Shown here piece by piece: positions 7,510-17,153 of a DNA stretch of 64,000 bases. The notes beneath the pieces were generated by a model. That model did no database searches. It saw only the letters and a program-made list of their open reading frames with translations, and was not told where the DNA came from. Both the position numbers and the translations under genes were made by a program. Every line of letters starts with the position of its first letter. Positions within the stretch are counted from its first letter, which is position 1. Source of the DNA: Halomonas socia (GTDB lineage: Bacteria; Pseudomonadota; Gammaproteobacteria; Pseudomonadales; Halomonadaceae); the NCBI RefSeq assembly GCF_010977575.1, contig NZ_CP048812.1, forward strand, positions 2,356,001 through 2,420,000, given 5' to 3'.

Positions 7510-8793
7510 ATGCGTGCACGTCTCTTCTTTCCCCTGACCGCACTAGCCGCCACCGTGCTGGGCGCCAGCCCGGCGCTGGCCGACGATCCCGTCGAGCTGA
7601 CCATGTACTACCCCATCGCGGTGGGCGGTGCGCTGACCGACGTGATCGACGAGCTGGTCGATGACTTCGAGGCCGAGCATCCGGATATCAGCGTCGAGGC
7701 GATCTACGCCGGCAACTACGACGACACCCGGGTGCGCGCCATGTCGGCCATCGAGGCCGGCGATGCGCCGCAGCTCTCGGTGCTGTTTTCCATCGACCTC
7801 TACGAGCTGATCGAGCAGGACGCCATCGTGGCCTTCGATGACCTGCTCGAGACCGATGAGGAGCGCGAGTGGCTGGATAGCTTCTATCCGGGGCTGATGG
7901 AGAACGGCCAGCTCGACGGTCAGACCTACGGCATCCCCTTCCAGCGCTCGACCATCGTGCTGTACTGGAACAAGGACGCCTTCGAGGCCGCCGGGCTCGA
8001 TCCCGAAACGCCGCCGGAGACCTGGGACGACATGGCCGAGATGGCCGCCGCGGTGCGTGAGGCGTCGGGCGGCGACCAGTGGGGCGTGATGGTGCCCTCC
8101 ACCGGCTACCCCTACTGGATATTCCAGGCCTTCGCCTTCCAGAACGGCCACCGGCTGATGAGTGACGACGGCACCGAGGTCCATTTCGACGACCCCGCTG
8201 CGGTCGAAGCGTTGGAGTACTGGGTGTCGCTGTCCCAGGAGCACCAGGCGATGCCCGATGGCACCATCGAGTGGGGCACCCTGCGCCAGAACTTCATCGA
8301 GCAGTCCACGGCGATGATATGGCATACCACCGGCAACCTCACCGCGGTGCGCAACGAGGCCGACTTCGACTTCGGCGTGGCCATGCTGCCGATGAAGACC
8401 CAGCGCGGCAGCCCCACCGGCGGCGGCAATTTCTACATCTTCAACGACACCACGGAGGAGGAGCAGCGCGCGGCGATGACCTTCATCCGCTGGATGACCG
8501 ACCCCGAGCGCGCCGCGGCCTGGTCGATCGAGACCGGTTATATGGGCGTGAGCCCGGACGCCTACGAGACCGGGCTGCTGCGCGACTACGTCGAGTCGTT
8601 TGCCCCGGCGGCGGTGGCCCGCGACCAGCTCGAGCACGGCACCGCCGAGCTCTCTACCTATCAGGGCGGGCGCGTGCGTCGCGCGCTGGACAACGCCGTG
8701 CAGGCGGCGCTGACCGGGCAGATGTCACCCGAGGAAGCGCTCAACCAGGCCCAGGCTGAGGCCGATGCGGCGCTGCGTCGCTACGCGCGCTAG
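7510..8793 (+). CDS. ugpB: UgpB-type periplasmic substrate-binding protein
   Basis: I place the start at 7510, seven bases after AGGAG, because the following residues form a clean signal peptide ending at ASPALADD. The mature protein is a family-1 solute-binding protein of about 400 residues with IYAGNYDDTRVRAM, FQRSTIVLYWNKDAFEAAGL and SIETGYMGVSPDAYE, all resembling glycerol-3-phosphate binding protein UgpB. Glycerol-3-phosphate or a glycerophosphodiester is the likely ligand; another phosphorylated or sugar-like ligand remains possible. A strong stem-loop follows the gene before the permeases. Confidence 0.85.
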   Translation: MRARLFFPLTALAATVLGASPALADDPVELTMYYPIAVGGALTDVIDELVDDFEAEHPDISVEAIYAGNYDDTRVRAMSAIEAGDAPQLSVLFSIDLYELIEQDAIVAFDDLLETDEEREWLDSFYPGLMENGQLDGQTYGIPFQRSTIVLYWNKDAFEAAGLDPETPPETWDDMAEMAAAVREASGGDQWGVMVPSTGYPYWIFQAFAFQNGHRLMSDDGTEVHFDDPAAVEALEYWVSLSQEHQAMPDGTIEWGTLRQNFIEQSTAMIWHTTGNLTAVRNEADFDFGVAMLPMKTQRGSPTGGGNFYIFNDTTEEEQRAAMTFIRWMTDPERAAAWSIETGYMGVSPDAYETGLLRDYVESFAPAAVARDQLEHGTAELSTYQGGRVRRALDNAVQAALTGQMSPEEALNQAQAEADAALRRYAR

Positions 8794-8835
8794 CGCTGGG
8801 CCCTTAAGACGACGACGCAAGCAGGGCGCCGAGGG

Positions 8836-8872
8836 CAAGGGAGCCGAGGAGATTGTCTCCTCAATGCCCTTG
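8836..8872 (+). other. Intercistronic stem-loop between ugpB and ugpA
   Basis: CAAGGG (8836-8841) pairs with CCCTTG (8867-8872), and inside it GAGGAGA (8846-8852) pairs with TCTCCTC (8856-8862) around a TTG loop. No U-tract follows, so it is more likely an mRNA-stabilising or attenuating element than a full terminator. Such hairpins are known to raise binding-protein expression above that of permeases. Confidence 0.7.
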
Positions 8873-8906
8873 GTCCCCGGCTTGGCCACGGAGCAAAGAG
8901 TCTGAC

Positions 8907-9794
8907 ATGGTGATATATAACGCCCACCGACGTATGCAGCTCTATGGCGCCATGCTGCTGCTGCCCGCCGCGGTGCTGCTGGCCACCTTTGCCTATCTGC
9001 CGACCGTGGCCACGCTGATCAACAGCCTGTTCCTGCCCGGCTTTCGCGGTGAGCCCGCTGAGTTCGTCGGTCTCGAGAACTACCAGCTGCTGATTGAGGA
9101 CACCACCTTCTGGCGGGTGGCGCGCAATAACCTGATCTATGCGCTGGGCACCATTCCCACTTCCATTGCCATCGCCCTGGGCATGGCGCTGTTCGTCAAC
9201 GCGCGGCTGCCGGGGCGCGGCTTCGTGCGCATGGCCTACTTCACTCCGACGATCCTGCCGATGATCGCCGCGGCCAATATCTGGATGTTCTTCTACGCGC
9301 CGCAGATCGGCCTATTCAACAAGCTGCTCGGCGCCTTGGGGCTGTCCGGCGTCAACTGGCTGGGCGATCCCAGCGTGGCGCTCACCTCGGTGATCGTGAT
9401 GACCGTCTGGAAGGAGGCCGGGTTCTTCATGATCTTCTACCTGGCGGCGCTGCAGAGCATTCCGCCGGAGCTCAAGGAGGCCTCGGACCTGGAGGGCACC
9501 AGCCGCTGGAGTTTCTTCTGGCGGGTGACCTTTCCGCTATTGATGCCGACCACGCTGTTCGTGCTGATCAATGCGCTGATCAACGCCGTGCGGGTGGTCG
9601 ACCACCTGTTCATCCTCACTAAGGGCGGCCCCAACAACGCCACCAACCTGCTGCTCTACTACGTCTACGAGAATGCCTTCTCGTTCTTCGACCGCACCTA
9701 TGCCGCCACCATCACGGTGGTGATCCTGCTGGTGCTGGCGGTGGTGGCCACCGTCAAGTTCGCCATCCTCGACCGCCGGACGCACTACCAATGA
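8907..9794 (+). CDS. ugpA: UgpA-type ABC transporter permease
   Basis: The protein has about 295 residues and six predicted membrane helices; the first helix is LLLPAAVLLATFAYLPT and the EAA loop is ELKEASDLEGTSRWSFFWRV, which contacts the ATPase. The start at 8907 (MVIYNAHRR) is preferred over an upstream frame that lacks a ribosome site and would run through the stem-loop. It partners ugpE to form the membrane channel of the glycerol-3-phosphate-type importer. Confidence 0.88.
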   Translation: MVIYNAHRRMQLYGAMLLLPAAVLLATFAYLPTVATLINSLFLPGFRGEPAEFVGLENYQLLIEDTTFWRVARNNLIYALGTIPTSIAIALGMALFVNARLPGRGFVRMAYFTPTILPMIAAANIWMFFYAPQIGLFNKLLGALGLSGVNWLGDPSVALTSVIVMTVWKEAGFFMIFYLAALQSIPPELKEASDLEGTSRWSFFWRVTFPLLMPTTLFVLINALINAVRVVDHLFILTKGGPNNATNLLLYYVYENAFSFFDRTYAATITVVILLVLAVVATVKFAILDRRTHYQ

Positions 9795-9822
9795 GCGTGT
9801 CACCACTGCAAGGGGCGAGATC

Positions 9823-10665
9823 ATGAGCCAGGCCACTCTCTCTATTGCCAGGGGACTGGCGCTGCGCGTGCCGAGCCTCGAGACCAGCGCCGCCTGGCTG
9901 CTGGCGATCATCTGGATCTTTCCGCTGCTCTACGCGGTATGGGCGGCCTTTCATCCGCCGGCGTTCATGGTGCGCTTCGACCTGTTCGCGCCGCTGACCC
10001 TGGACAATTTCGCCAACGCCTGGTCCCAGGCGCCGTTTGCCCGCTACTACCTCAACACCTTCCTGCTGGTCAGCGGGGTGGTGCTGGCGCAGTTCGTGGT
10101 CTGTACCCTGGCCGGCTTCGCCTTCGCGCGCTTCCCGATTCCCGGCAAGGACATCCTGTTCATGCTGGTGCTGATCCAGCTGTTCGTGTTTCCCGAGGTG
10201 CTGATCGTCGAGAACTACCGCATCGCCAGCGGGCTGGGGCTGGTCGATACCATCACCGGCATCGGGCTGCCCTACGTGGCCAGCGCCTTCGGCATCTTCC
10301 TGTTGCGCCAGACCTTCAAGACCATTCCCCGCGAGCTCGAGGATGCCGCCCGCATCGAGGGCTGCGGCTGGATGGCGATCCTGCTCAAGGTCTATGTGCC
10401 GCTGGCCAAGCCCACCTACCTGGCCTACGGCCTGGTCTCGATCAGCCACCACTGGAACAACTTCCTGTGGCCGCTGGTGGTCACCAACTCGGTGGAGAGC
10501 CGCCCGCTGACCGTGGGGCTGGGGGTGTTCTCGGCGCCGGAAACCGGCGTCAACTGGGCCACCGTCAGCGCCGCCACCCTGCTCAGCATCGCCCCGCTGC
10601 TGATCGCCTTCCTGCTCTTCCAGCGCCAGTTCGTGCAGTCGTTCCTCAGGGCGGGAATACGCTAG
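9823..10665 (+). CDS. ugpE: UgpE-type ABC transporter permease
   Basis: This is the second permease of the set: 280 residues, six predicted helices and the EAA loop PRELEDAARIEGCGWMAILLKV. It ends with LLFQRQFVQSFLRAGIR, the usual end of this permease class. The last 18 codons (10612-10665) recur at 91 percent identity as an isolated remnant at 27978-28031. It lies 28 bases after ugpA and is convergent with a LysR gene. Confidence 0.88.
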   Translation: MSQATLSIARGLALRVPSLETSAAWLLAIIWIFPLLYAVWAAFHPPAFMVRFDLFAPLTLDNFANAWSQAPFARYYLNTFLLVSGVVLAQFVVCTLAGFAFARFPIPGKDILFMLVLIQLFVFPEVLIVENYRIASGLGLVDTITGIGLPYVASAFGIFLLRQTFKTIPRELEDAARIEGCGWMAILLKVYVPLAKPTYLAYGLVSISHHWNNFLWPLVVTNSVESRPLTVGLGVFSAPETGVNWATVSAATLLSIAPLLIAFLLFQRQFVQSFLRAGIR

Positions 10666-10705
10666 GCGTAATGGACTGGTCTGAGACGACTGGCCGCCAT
10701 GACGG

Positions 10706-11674
10706 TCAGCGATGCGAGTGTGCGATCAGTGCTTCTAGGTCCAGTAGCGGATAGCGTTCAGCCACCTTGGCCACGTCTCTGCGAGTTTCCTCGATGATCC
10801 AGTCACGCACTTCGGCTGCTGCGGGGCTCAGCGGCTTCTTGCGTGAGTTGATCAGGTGGCATAGGCGCTCGGTGGCGATGGCGGTTGGCTTGGTGGTGGC
10901 GGGCACCAAAGCGCCGGTGTCCAACCAGTGTGAGACGACATTCATCCAGCCCACGGCGATGCCTTGGCCGAGTAGAGCGGCCTGCAGGACGACGGCATAG
11001 TCCGAAAAAATCAGCGAGTGTGCACTGCCCAGGGCTTCGTTTTGGAAGCTGGGAAAGAGCTCGAACCAGTCGATGCGGCTGTCACTCAGGCTGATGAGCG
11101 TAACGCCTGACTCGTCGTGCGCGCCGGCTGCATGCTGTTCGCGATAGGCTGGGCTACACACCGGCAGCAGGATCTCGGGCAGTATCAGCGCAGCCTGGTG
11201 ATGGATGTCCTCCCCGCTGACGAACCTCACGCCCAGGTCGACATCCTCCACCGAGCCGCTCACCGAGCCGGAGATCAGTTGGAAGCGCAGGTCGATGGAA
11301 GGAAACTCGGCCTGGAGCTTGTGCATGCGTGGCATCAGCCAGTGGGTGGTGAAGGCGGTCGATACCGATAGGGTGACCGTCTCGAGCCCGGTGCTGCGAG
11401 CTCGGATTTCCTGGATAGCCAACTCAATGTCCTGAAACCCCTTGGTGACACCCTGATACAGAATCTGGCCGTTCTCGGTCAGCACGGTGCCATTTGGCGT
11501 GCGCAGGAAGAGCGGCACCTCCAGATGACTCTCCAGAAGCGACAGCATGCGGCTGACCGCCGGCTGGGTGACGCCCAGTTCGGCGGCTGCCTTGGTGAAG
11601 TTGCCATGGCGCGCAGCCGACTCGAAGACGAACAGGGCGTTGGCGCTGGGCAGTTGACGACGCAGTGTTGGCAT
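10706..11674 (-). CDS. LysR-family regulator divergent from the PotA-type operon
   Basis: The 322-residue protein has an N-terminal helix-turn-helix (FVFESAARHGNFTKAAAELG, VTQPAVSRMLSLLESHL) and a GcvA-like effector domain with THWLMPRMHKLQAEFP. Only 106 bp separate its start from the divergent ABC ATPase gene at 11781, a gap that is clearly richer in A/T than its flanks and should hold both promoters. It is the likely local regulator of the 11.8-19.8 kb operon; the effector is unknown. Confidence 0.87.
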   Translation of the reverse strand: MPTLRRQLPSANALFVFESAARHGNFTKAAAELGVTQPAVSRMLSLLESHLEVPLFLRTPNGTVLTENGQILYQGVTKGFQDIELAIQEIRARSTGLETVTLSVSTAFTTHWLMPRMHKLQAEFPSIDLRFQLISGSVSGSVEDVDLGVRFVSGEDIHHQAALILPEILLPVCSPAYREQHAAGAHDESGVTLISLSDSRIDWFELFPSFQNEALGSAHSLIFSDYAVVLQAALLGQGIAVGWMNVVSHWLDTGALVPATTKPTAIATERLCHLINSRKKPLSPAAAEVRDWIIEETRRDVAKVAERYPLLDLEALIAHSHR

Positions 11675-11780
11675 GACTTGAGGTTATGGTAAGCCAAAGA
11701 ATTTCGCAATTGCTCCGTTTCTTACGATCTGCTGTACTCAATTCCAACAGCTACTTCACAAGAATAAATCGAGCATTTTT

Positions 11781-12890
11781 ATGAAAAAGCGAGACAGTGT
11801 CGGCGTCTCTATCCGCTCAGTCAGCAAGCACTATGGCGGAACGACTGCCCTTGATGACATAACCTTAGATATTGAGCCAGGTGAGTTCGTCTCACTCTTG
11901 GGTCCTTCAGGATCTGGCAAGACCACTCTGCTTGGTGCCCTCGGTGGCTTCGTGTTGCCATCATCTGGTTCGGTATGGGTCGGCGACCAGGACATGACCT
12001 ACATGCCGCCTCACAAGCGCAATATTGGCATCGTCTTTCAGAGCTACGCGCTGTTCCCGCACATGACGGTTGGCGAGAACGTCGCGTTCCCTCTGCGTGC
12101 CCGCCGGCTGCCCAAGTCCACCTGGCCGGAGCGGGTGCGCGAGGCACTGGCAATGGTCGAACTCGATGGTTACCAGGAGCGCGGTATCTCGCAGCTTTCT
12201 GGTGGGCAGCGCCAGCGTGTCGCCCTGGCGCGCGCCATGGTCTTCGAGCCGCGCCTGATCCTGATGGATGAACCGCTTTCGGCGCTGGACAAGCAACTGC
12301 GCGAGACAATGCAGATCGAGCTGCGCCAGCTGCACCGTAAACTCGGCGCCACCATCGTCTATGTGACCCATGATCAGCGCGAGGCGCTGACCATGAGCGA
12401 TAGAGTGGCGATCCTCAAGGACGGCAAGCTGGTGCAGATCGGCACCCCCGAAACGCTGCACAACGCTCCTCAAGACTCCTTCGTGGCGAGCTTTATCGGC
12501 GACTCCACCTTGTTGCCGGTGATGCGCGTCGACGCACATAGCGTCAAGCTCGGCAAGCATATGCTGCACTCTGCAAAACAGCTTCCCGCACATTCTGACC
12601 TGCTACTCGCCATTCAGACCGAGAAGTTGCTGATCGATGACGGTCGCCATGAGGCCGACGTCAATCGCCTGCACTGCCGCGTACGCGAGGTGGTATATCA
12701 GGGCGACAGCCTGCGGCTGTTCCTCGAAATGGACGATGGCACCGCCATCAGCCTGCGCCAACCTAGCCATCACCTAGGCCAGAAGAAGATTCCACCGATC
12801 GGCGAAAGCCTGACAGTGGTCCTGCATCCGGAGGACACCATCATCGTGCCCCGTTCCGGATGTCGACACCCGGCGGCGAACGTCGCCTGA
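11781..12890 (+). CDS. PotA-like ABC transporter ATP-binding protein
   Basis: It has 369 residues with Walker A GPSGSGKTT, Q-loop IVFQSYALFPH, signature LSGGQRQRVALARA, Walker B LILMDEPLSALD and THDQ, then a TOBE domain. This is the spermidine/putrescine/thiamine/iron type of importer ATPase. Its binding protein and two permeases lie 3-6 kb downstream in the same direction, with two catabolic genes between them. The polyamine-family call is firm; the true ligand could be another small amine or amino acid derivative. Confidence 0.88.
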   Translation: MKKRDSVGVSIRSVSKHYGGTTALDDITLDIEPGEFVSLLGPSGSGKTTLLGALGGFVLPSSGSVWVGDQDMTYMPPHKRNIGIVFQSYALFPHMTVGENVAFPLRARRLPKSTWPERVREALAMVELDGYQERGISQLSGGQRQRVALARAMVFEPRLILMDEPLSALDKQLRETMQIELRQLHRKLGATIVYVTHDQREALTMSDRVAILKDGKLVQIGTPETLHNAPQDSFVASFIGDSTLLPVMRVDAHSVKLGKHMLHSAKQLPAHSDLLLAIQTEKLLIDDGRHEADVNRLHCRVREVVYQGDSLRLFLEMDDGTAISLRQPSHHLGQKKIPPIGESLTVVLHPEDTIIVPRSGCRHPAANVA

Positions 12891-12929
12891 CCTACCTCGA
12901 AGCACAAGAAACAGGAGTCATTGACGAAC

Positions 12930-13628
12930 ATGGAACTTTCCAATTTCAAAGTTCTGACTTTCGATGTCGTGGGCACGCTGATCGATTTCGAGACGGGCGT
13001 GCTGGAGGCGGTGCGTCGGCTTGGTGGAAGTGCAGCACTCGACCTGAGCGATAGCGTTATCTTCGACGCTTATAAGCGGGGGCGCGACCGCTTCCCAGGG
13101 CGCTCGAGCAGCGCCATGGCCGATGCCTACCGCTCGCTGGCCGAGGAACTGGCATTACCTGCTGATCCGGCAACCGCGGAAGCCTTCCAGATGGCGGTAT
13201 TTCGCTGGCCGGCATTCGAGGATTCGGTGGAGGCACTCAAGCGTCTACGCAAGCATTACCGGCTGGTGGCCATGACCAATGCCGATCGCACCGCATTCTC
13301 GTGCTATTCCCATACTCTCGATAATCCCTTCGACGACAGCGTCACCTGCGACGATACCGGCGTCGCCAAGCCCAACCCTCAGTTCTTCGCTTATAACCGG
13401 GGACGCCAGGCGGCACATGGCTACAAGTTCTTGGACATCCTGCACGTCGCACAGAGCCAGTACCACGATATCGGCGTGGCCAAAGAGCTTGGCTATACCA
13501 CCTGCTGGATCGAGCGGCGTCAGGGCCAGCAAGGCTTTGGCGGCACGCCCGAGCCCAAGCAGGTAGTCCAGCCGGACTTTCACTTTGCCACGCTCAAGGC
13601 ACTGGCCGACGCTGTGGAGGGCGTGTGA
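12930..13628 (+). CDS. HAD-family hydrolase, haloacid dehalogenase type II-like
   Basis: The 232-residue protein shows the HAD motifs: nucleophile Asp in LTFDVVGTLIDFE, Thr in AMTNADRT, Lys in VAKPNPQFF, and the acid motif in YHDIGVAKELGY. The arrangement resembles 2-haloacid dehalogenases, but the family is broad and substrate cannot be read from it. I use the ATG at 12930; a TTG nine bases upstream is only three bases from AGGAG and is less likely. It sits between the transporter ATPase and the flavoprotein gene, whose ATG follows its stop by one base. Confidence 0.82.
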   Translation: MELSNFKVLTFDVVGTLIDFETGVLEAVRRLGGSAALDLSDSVIFDAYKRGRDRFPGRSSSAMADAYRSLAEELALPADPATAEAFQMAVFRWPAFEDSVEALKRLRKHYRLVAMTNADRTAFSCYSHTLDNPFDDSVTCDDTGVAKPNPQFFAYNRGRQAAHGYKFLDILHVAQSQYHDIGVAKELGYTTCWIERRQGQQGFGGTPEPKQVVQPDFHFATLKALADAVEGV

Positions 13629-13629
13629 C

Positions 13630-14937
13630 ATGAGTGGGCTACGGCCGGACGTCGGGATTGCCTCGCTATGGCGTGACACGGCGGACAGAGCGTTCGACCT
13701 GCCGTGCCTGCGGGGTGACGCTCAGGCCGATGTCGTCATTATCGGCGCAGGCTATACCGGGCTGGCAGCGGCCCACCGTCTGGCCCGGCGTGGCGTTGCC
13801 CCCCTGGTAGTGGACGCCAAGCCGCTTGGCTGGGGAGGCAGTGGCCGTAATGGTGGCGTGGTCTCGGCCAAGTTTCGTTTGGCGTTTCCCGCCATTGCTC
13901 AAGAGCATGGCATCGACGTAGCGCGGCGCATGCATCGCCTCGCGCTGCAATCGGTGGATGAGGTGGCGGCGCTGGTCGAGACATATGAGCTGTCAAGCGC
14001 TGGCTTCGCTCGCTGCGGCAACCTGCGTTGTGCCCATACCGAGCGGGCGTTTGGCTATATCAGCCAGGAAGCGGAGTGGATGCGACGCGAGCTGGGTGAT
14101 GGCTCGCTGCGTACGTTGTCGGCGAGCGAGGTGGCGGAGGAGACGGGATCTAGCGCCTTCACCGGCGGTGTCTTGAGTCGAGATGTCGGTACTCTGCATC
14201 CCTTGAACTACGTGCGCGGCCTGGCCGCAGGCCTGACACATCGCCATGGGGCCATCCTCTTCGAGCGCACGCCGGTCACTGGCATTCGTCGCGACGCCGA
14301 TGGGATTCGGGTCGTGACCGAACAGGGGGAAATACGTGCGCGTCAGGCCATCATGGCCACCAATGCCTACTCCGATCTCACACCAGCAAGCCGCATGGTC
14401 AAGTCCCGGTTGGTGCCGTTTCGCAGCTCGATCATTGCCACCGAGGTGTTGCCGACGGGGCTGCAGCAGCGGCTGCTGGTCAACGCCAGGAGTTATGGAG
14501 AAACCCGCCGCATGATGCGTTGGTTTCGAAAGGTGGATGGCCGCTTCGTATTTGGAGGGCGTGGCGCCTTTGGCAAACGTGATTCGGAGGCGGCATTCGA
14601 TGCGCTACAGCGGGCGATGGTGGGGATGTTTCCCGACCTTGGGGGAGTCGCTATCACCCATCGCTGGTCGGGGCATGTTGGCATGACGATGGATGCCTTG
14701 CCCCATGTAGGGCGTTTTGATGATCGACTGAGCTATGCCGCCGGCTATAACGGCGCTGGTGTGGCGATGTCCACATTGCTCGGCGGCTTGGCGGCGGATT
14801 TCGCCATTGGCGAGTCGCCGGACGTGGCACTTCTGGAGGCGAGTCGCCTCAAGGCCGTACCGCTCTATCCCTTGCGAGAAGTGGCAGTGCGGCTAGTAGC
14901 TGGGTGGTATCAATTCCTCGACGCGATCGGGCGCTAA
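13630..14937 (+). CDS. FAD-dependent amine/amino acid oxidoreductase (DAO family)
   Basis: The protein has 435 residues from the ATG at 13630. It has a Rossmann dinucleotide motif VVIIGAGYTGLAAAHRLARRG near residues 35-55, the GWGGSGRNGGVVSAKF segment typical of PuuB/OrdL-type flavoproteins, and a C-terminal HRWSGHVGMTMDALPHVG then AAGYNGAGVAMST. Such enzymes oxidise glutamylated polyamines or secondary amino acids. With a PotABCD-like importer around it, oxidative removal of the amino group of the imported compound is the natural guess. Confidence 0.85.
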   Translation: MSGLRPDVGIASLWRDTADRAFDLPCLRGDAQADVVIIGAGYTGLAAAHRLARRGVAPLVVDAKPLGWGGSGRNGGVVSAKFRLAFPAIAQEHGIDVARRMHRLALQSVDEVAALVETYELSSAGFARCGNLRCAHTERAFGYISQEAEWMRRELGDGSLRTLSASEVAEETGSSAFTGGVLSRDVGTLHPLNYVRGLAAGLTHRHGAILFERTPVTGIRRDADGIRVVTEQGEIRARQAIMATNAYSDLTPASRMVKSRLVPFRSSIIATEVLPTGLQQRLLVNARSYGETRRMMRWFRKVDGRFVFGGRGAFGKRDSEAAFDALQRAMVGMFPDLGGVAITHRWSGHVGMTMDALPHVGRFDDRLSYAAGYNGAGVAMSTLLGGLAADFAIGESPDVALLEASRLKAVPLYPLREVAVRLVAGWYQFLDAIGR

Positions 14938-15128
14938 GGAAACACATGCATAAATGTCTGCGCGTGCGAATCACTGCGTTGCGCGGTGCTCGAAATCCTC
15001 ACCTATACCACATAGGCTCCGGTTTCTGTGCTCCGTGCGCCTTGTGCTTCATCCCGCTCGCCGATTTATGCAGCACTTCCTTAAGCGCACATGGGATCGC
15101 AAATGTCATCAGCAGCGGAGACAACAAC

Positions 15129-16184
15129 ATGAAACAGACGCATGGCTTGAAGACCTTGATGGGAACCAGCGTGGTCGTGGTCGGAGCGATGGGGATGTCC
15201 CACGCCATGGCCGCGGGGCAGATCACTTTCGTTTCTCAGGGGGGCGCCTATCAGGAGGCGCAGACGGTCGCCATCCTTGACCCCGTCGCTGAGGCGCTGG
15301 GTATCACCATTCACCAGGAGAGCGCTCCGGATGCCTGGCCGATGATTCGTACTCAGGGGACCACCGGCCAGGCGGTGTGGGATGTGGTCGACACCCCACC
15401 GCTGAACTGCGTGCGTGGCGGCAACCAGGAGCTGATCGAGCCGCTCGATTTCAGTCGAGTCCCCAATGCGGATTCGATGCCCGAGGAGTACAAGACCCCA
15501 TACTCCGTCGCCTATGAGTTTTACTCCAGCGTGCTGGCCTTCAATCCTAATGCCTTCGATGGCAACCCACCTGAGACGTGGGAAGATTTCTGGAACGTCG
15601 AGGAGTTTCCCGGCAACCGCGCTTTGCGTAACCACCCCCTGGGAACGCTGGAAGCGGCCCTGCTGGCCGATGGGGTAGCGGCTGAGGAGCTGTATCCACT
15701 GGATGTTGACCGTGCTTTTGAAAAACTGGAAGAGCTAAAGCCGCATATCGCCACCTGGTGGACGTCAGGCGGCCAGTCGGCCCAACTGCTCTACGACGGC
15801 GAAGTCGACATGTTGATGATGTGGAACGGACGTGTCAGCGCCATCATGGACGAGGGCGCCAATGCCGACTTCACTTACAACGAAGGCATTCTCCAGAATA
15901 CGCACCTCTGCATCATCAAGGGGGCACCTAACCTCGATACGGCGGTTGAGTTCGTCAATGCTGCCATCGACCCGCAATATCAAGCCAATCTACCGCTTCA
16001 TATCGACTATGGTCCGGGCAATCCGGCCGCCTTTGACACTGGCAAGATCCCCGATGAGCGTGCCCGGGAGCTTCCGAGCTACCCGGAAAACGCCGAGCGT
16101 CAGGTACTGATGTCCTATGAGTGGTGGGCTTCCTCGGAAGGTGAGCAGGCAGAGCGTCGTTGGCTCGAATTCATGCAGCAATGA
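15129..16184 (+). CDS. PotD-like periplasmic binding protein
   Basis: The start at 15129 is chosen because GGAG precedes it and the next residues (MKQTHGLKTL to SHAMAAG) form a signal peptide; longer frames upstream do not. The 351-residue product has ITFVSQGGAYQEAQT and VWDVVDTPPLN near its N-terminus and ATWWTSGGQSAQLLYDGEVDM in the middle, features of spermidine/putrescine-type binding proteins. About 190 bp with no gene precede it, so it may have its own promoter. A 13-bp stem-loop follows directly. Confidence 0.87.
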   Translation: MKQTHGLKTLMGTSVVVVGAMGMSHAMAAGQITFVSQGGAYQEAQTVAILDPVAEALGITIHQESAPDAWPMIRTQGTTGQAVWDVVDTPPLNCVRGGNQELIEPLDFSRVPNADSMPEEYKTPYSVAYEFYSSVLAFNPNAFDGNPPETWEDFWNVEEFPGNRALRNHPLGTLEAALLADGVAAEELYPLDVDRAFEKLEELKPHIATWWTSGGQSAQLLYDGEVDMLMMWNGRVSAIMDEGANADFTYNEGILQNTHLCIIKGAPNLDTAVEFVNAAIDPQYQANLPLHIDYGPGNPAAFDTGKIPDERARELPSYPENAERQVLMSYEWWASSEGEQAERRWLEFMQQ

Positions 16185-16190
16185 AAGCGC

Positions 16191-16219
16191 GATGCCACAC
16201 GCCTTTGGTGTGTGGCATC
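16191..16219 (+). other. Intercistronic stem-loop between the PotD-like and PotB-like genes
   Basis: GATGCCACACGCC (16191-16203) pairs with GGTGTGTGGCATC (16207-16219) around a TTT loop, with one G-U pair. There is no T-tract, so read-through to the permeases is expected, with the hairpin protecting the upstream message. Confidence 0.75.
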
Positions 16220-16251
16220 GGCTGTGCCGATTCCATGCCAGGAGAAGCGCT

Positions 16252-17153
16252 TTGAAAGCCACCGCAATTCATGACCGATATGCTGCCGCAAGCGCCATCG
16301 ACCCATCGCTGCGCCATCGACGCCGTGAGCACGTCTTGATGCTGCTGCTGATGTCGCCGGCCGTACTAGTGGTCTTTGCACTGCTCCTCGTACCCTTGAG
16401 CTGGCTGATCGTACAATCCGTCTATGCCGACGGTGCCTTCAGCCTGGAGCATTACCGACGGATTTTTACCGAAGGGATTTACTGGAACACCTTTTATCTC
16501 ACCTTTCGCATCAGTGTCATCGTGACCCTGCTGGCATTGCTGATGGGGTACCCGATTGCCTATGCCGCATCAATCTTGCCGAAACGCTGGGCGATGCTGA
16601 TTCTGGCCCTGGTGATTCTCCCATTCTGGACCAGTGTACTGGTCAGGGCCTATGCCTGGTTGATCCTGCTGCAGCGCTCGGGGGTGGTCAACCAGACCTT
16701 GATGGCTAGTGGTATCACCGACGCGCCGTTGGCGCTGATGCACAACGAGCTTGGCACCATCATCGCCACCGTACACATTTTGCTGCCGTTCATGGTTCTG
16801 CCGCTCTACGCCACCATGCAGAAGATCCCCAGGACCTCGTTCAGGCAGGCGCCAGTCTGGGGGGAAGCCCGTTGCATGTTTTCATGCGGGTGTTCTTCCC
16901 CTTGTCGCTGAGTGGCGTAATGGCAGGGATGACGCTCGTCTTCGTGCTCTGCCTGGGCTTCTACATCACACCGGAACTGGTCGGCGGTGGCCGCACGGTA
17001 ATGGCATCGATGCTGGTCAGCCGCAATATCCAGCTCTACAGCGACTGGGGGGCCGCCAGTGCCGTCAGCGTGGTGTTGCTCATCTGTGTGCTGATCATCT
17101 TCTATGTGATCAGCCGTCTGGTCCCCCTTGAGAAAATACTCGGTGCGAAATGA
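16252..17153 (+). pseudogene. PotB-like ABC permease, broken by one frameshift
   Basis: A TTG start at 16252 stands seven bases after AGGAG and is the best start. The first frame gives the N-terminal helices (LLLMSPAVLVVFALLLVPLS) up to YATMQKIPR, then reads into nonsense. The second frame continues as DLVQAGASLGGSPLHVFMRV, the EAA loop, and completes the last helices to KILGAK. Adding one C to the C4 run at 16827-16830 restores KIPQDLVQAGASLGG. It overlaps the next permease by four bases (ATGA). If the break is real the importer would be dead. Confidence 0.85.

Noticed and set aside
7543-8637. A 364-codon minus-strand frame
   Set aside because: Antisense to ugpB, with no signal peptide, motif or ribosome site.
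8853-8906. An upstream start for ugpA inside the stem-loop
   Set aside because: The frame is open but the initiator would lie in the hairpin without a ribosome site, and the added residues do not resemble a permease N-terminus.
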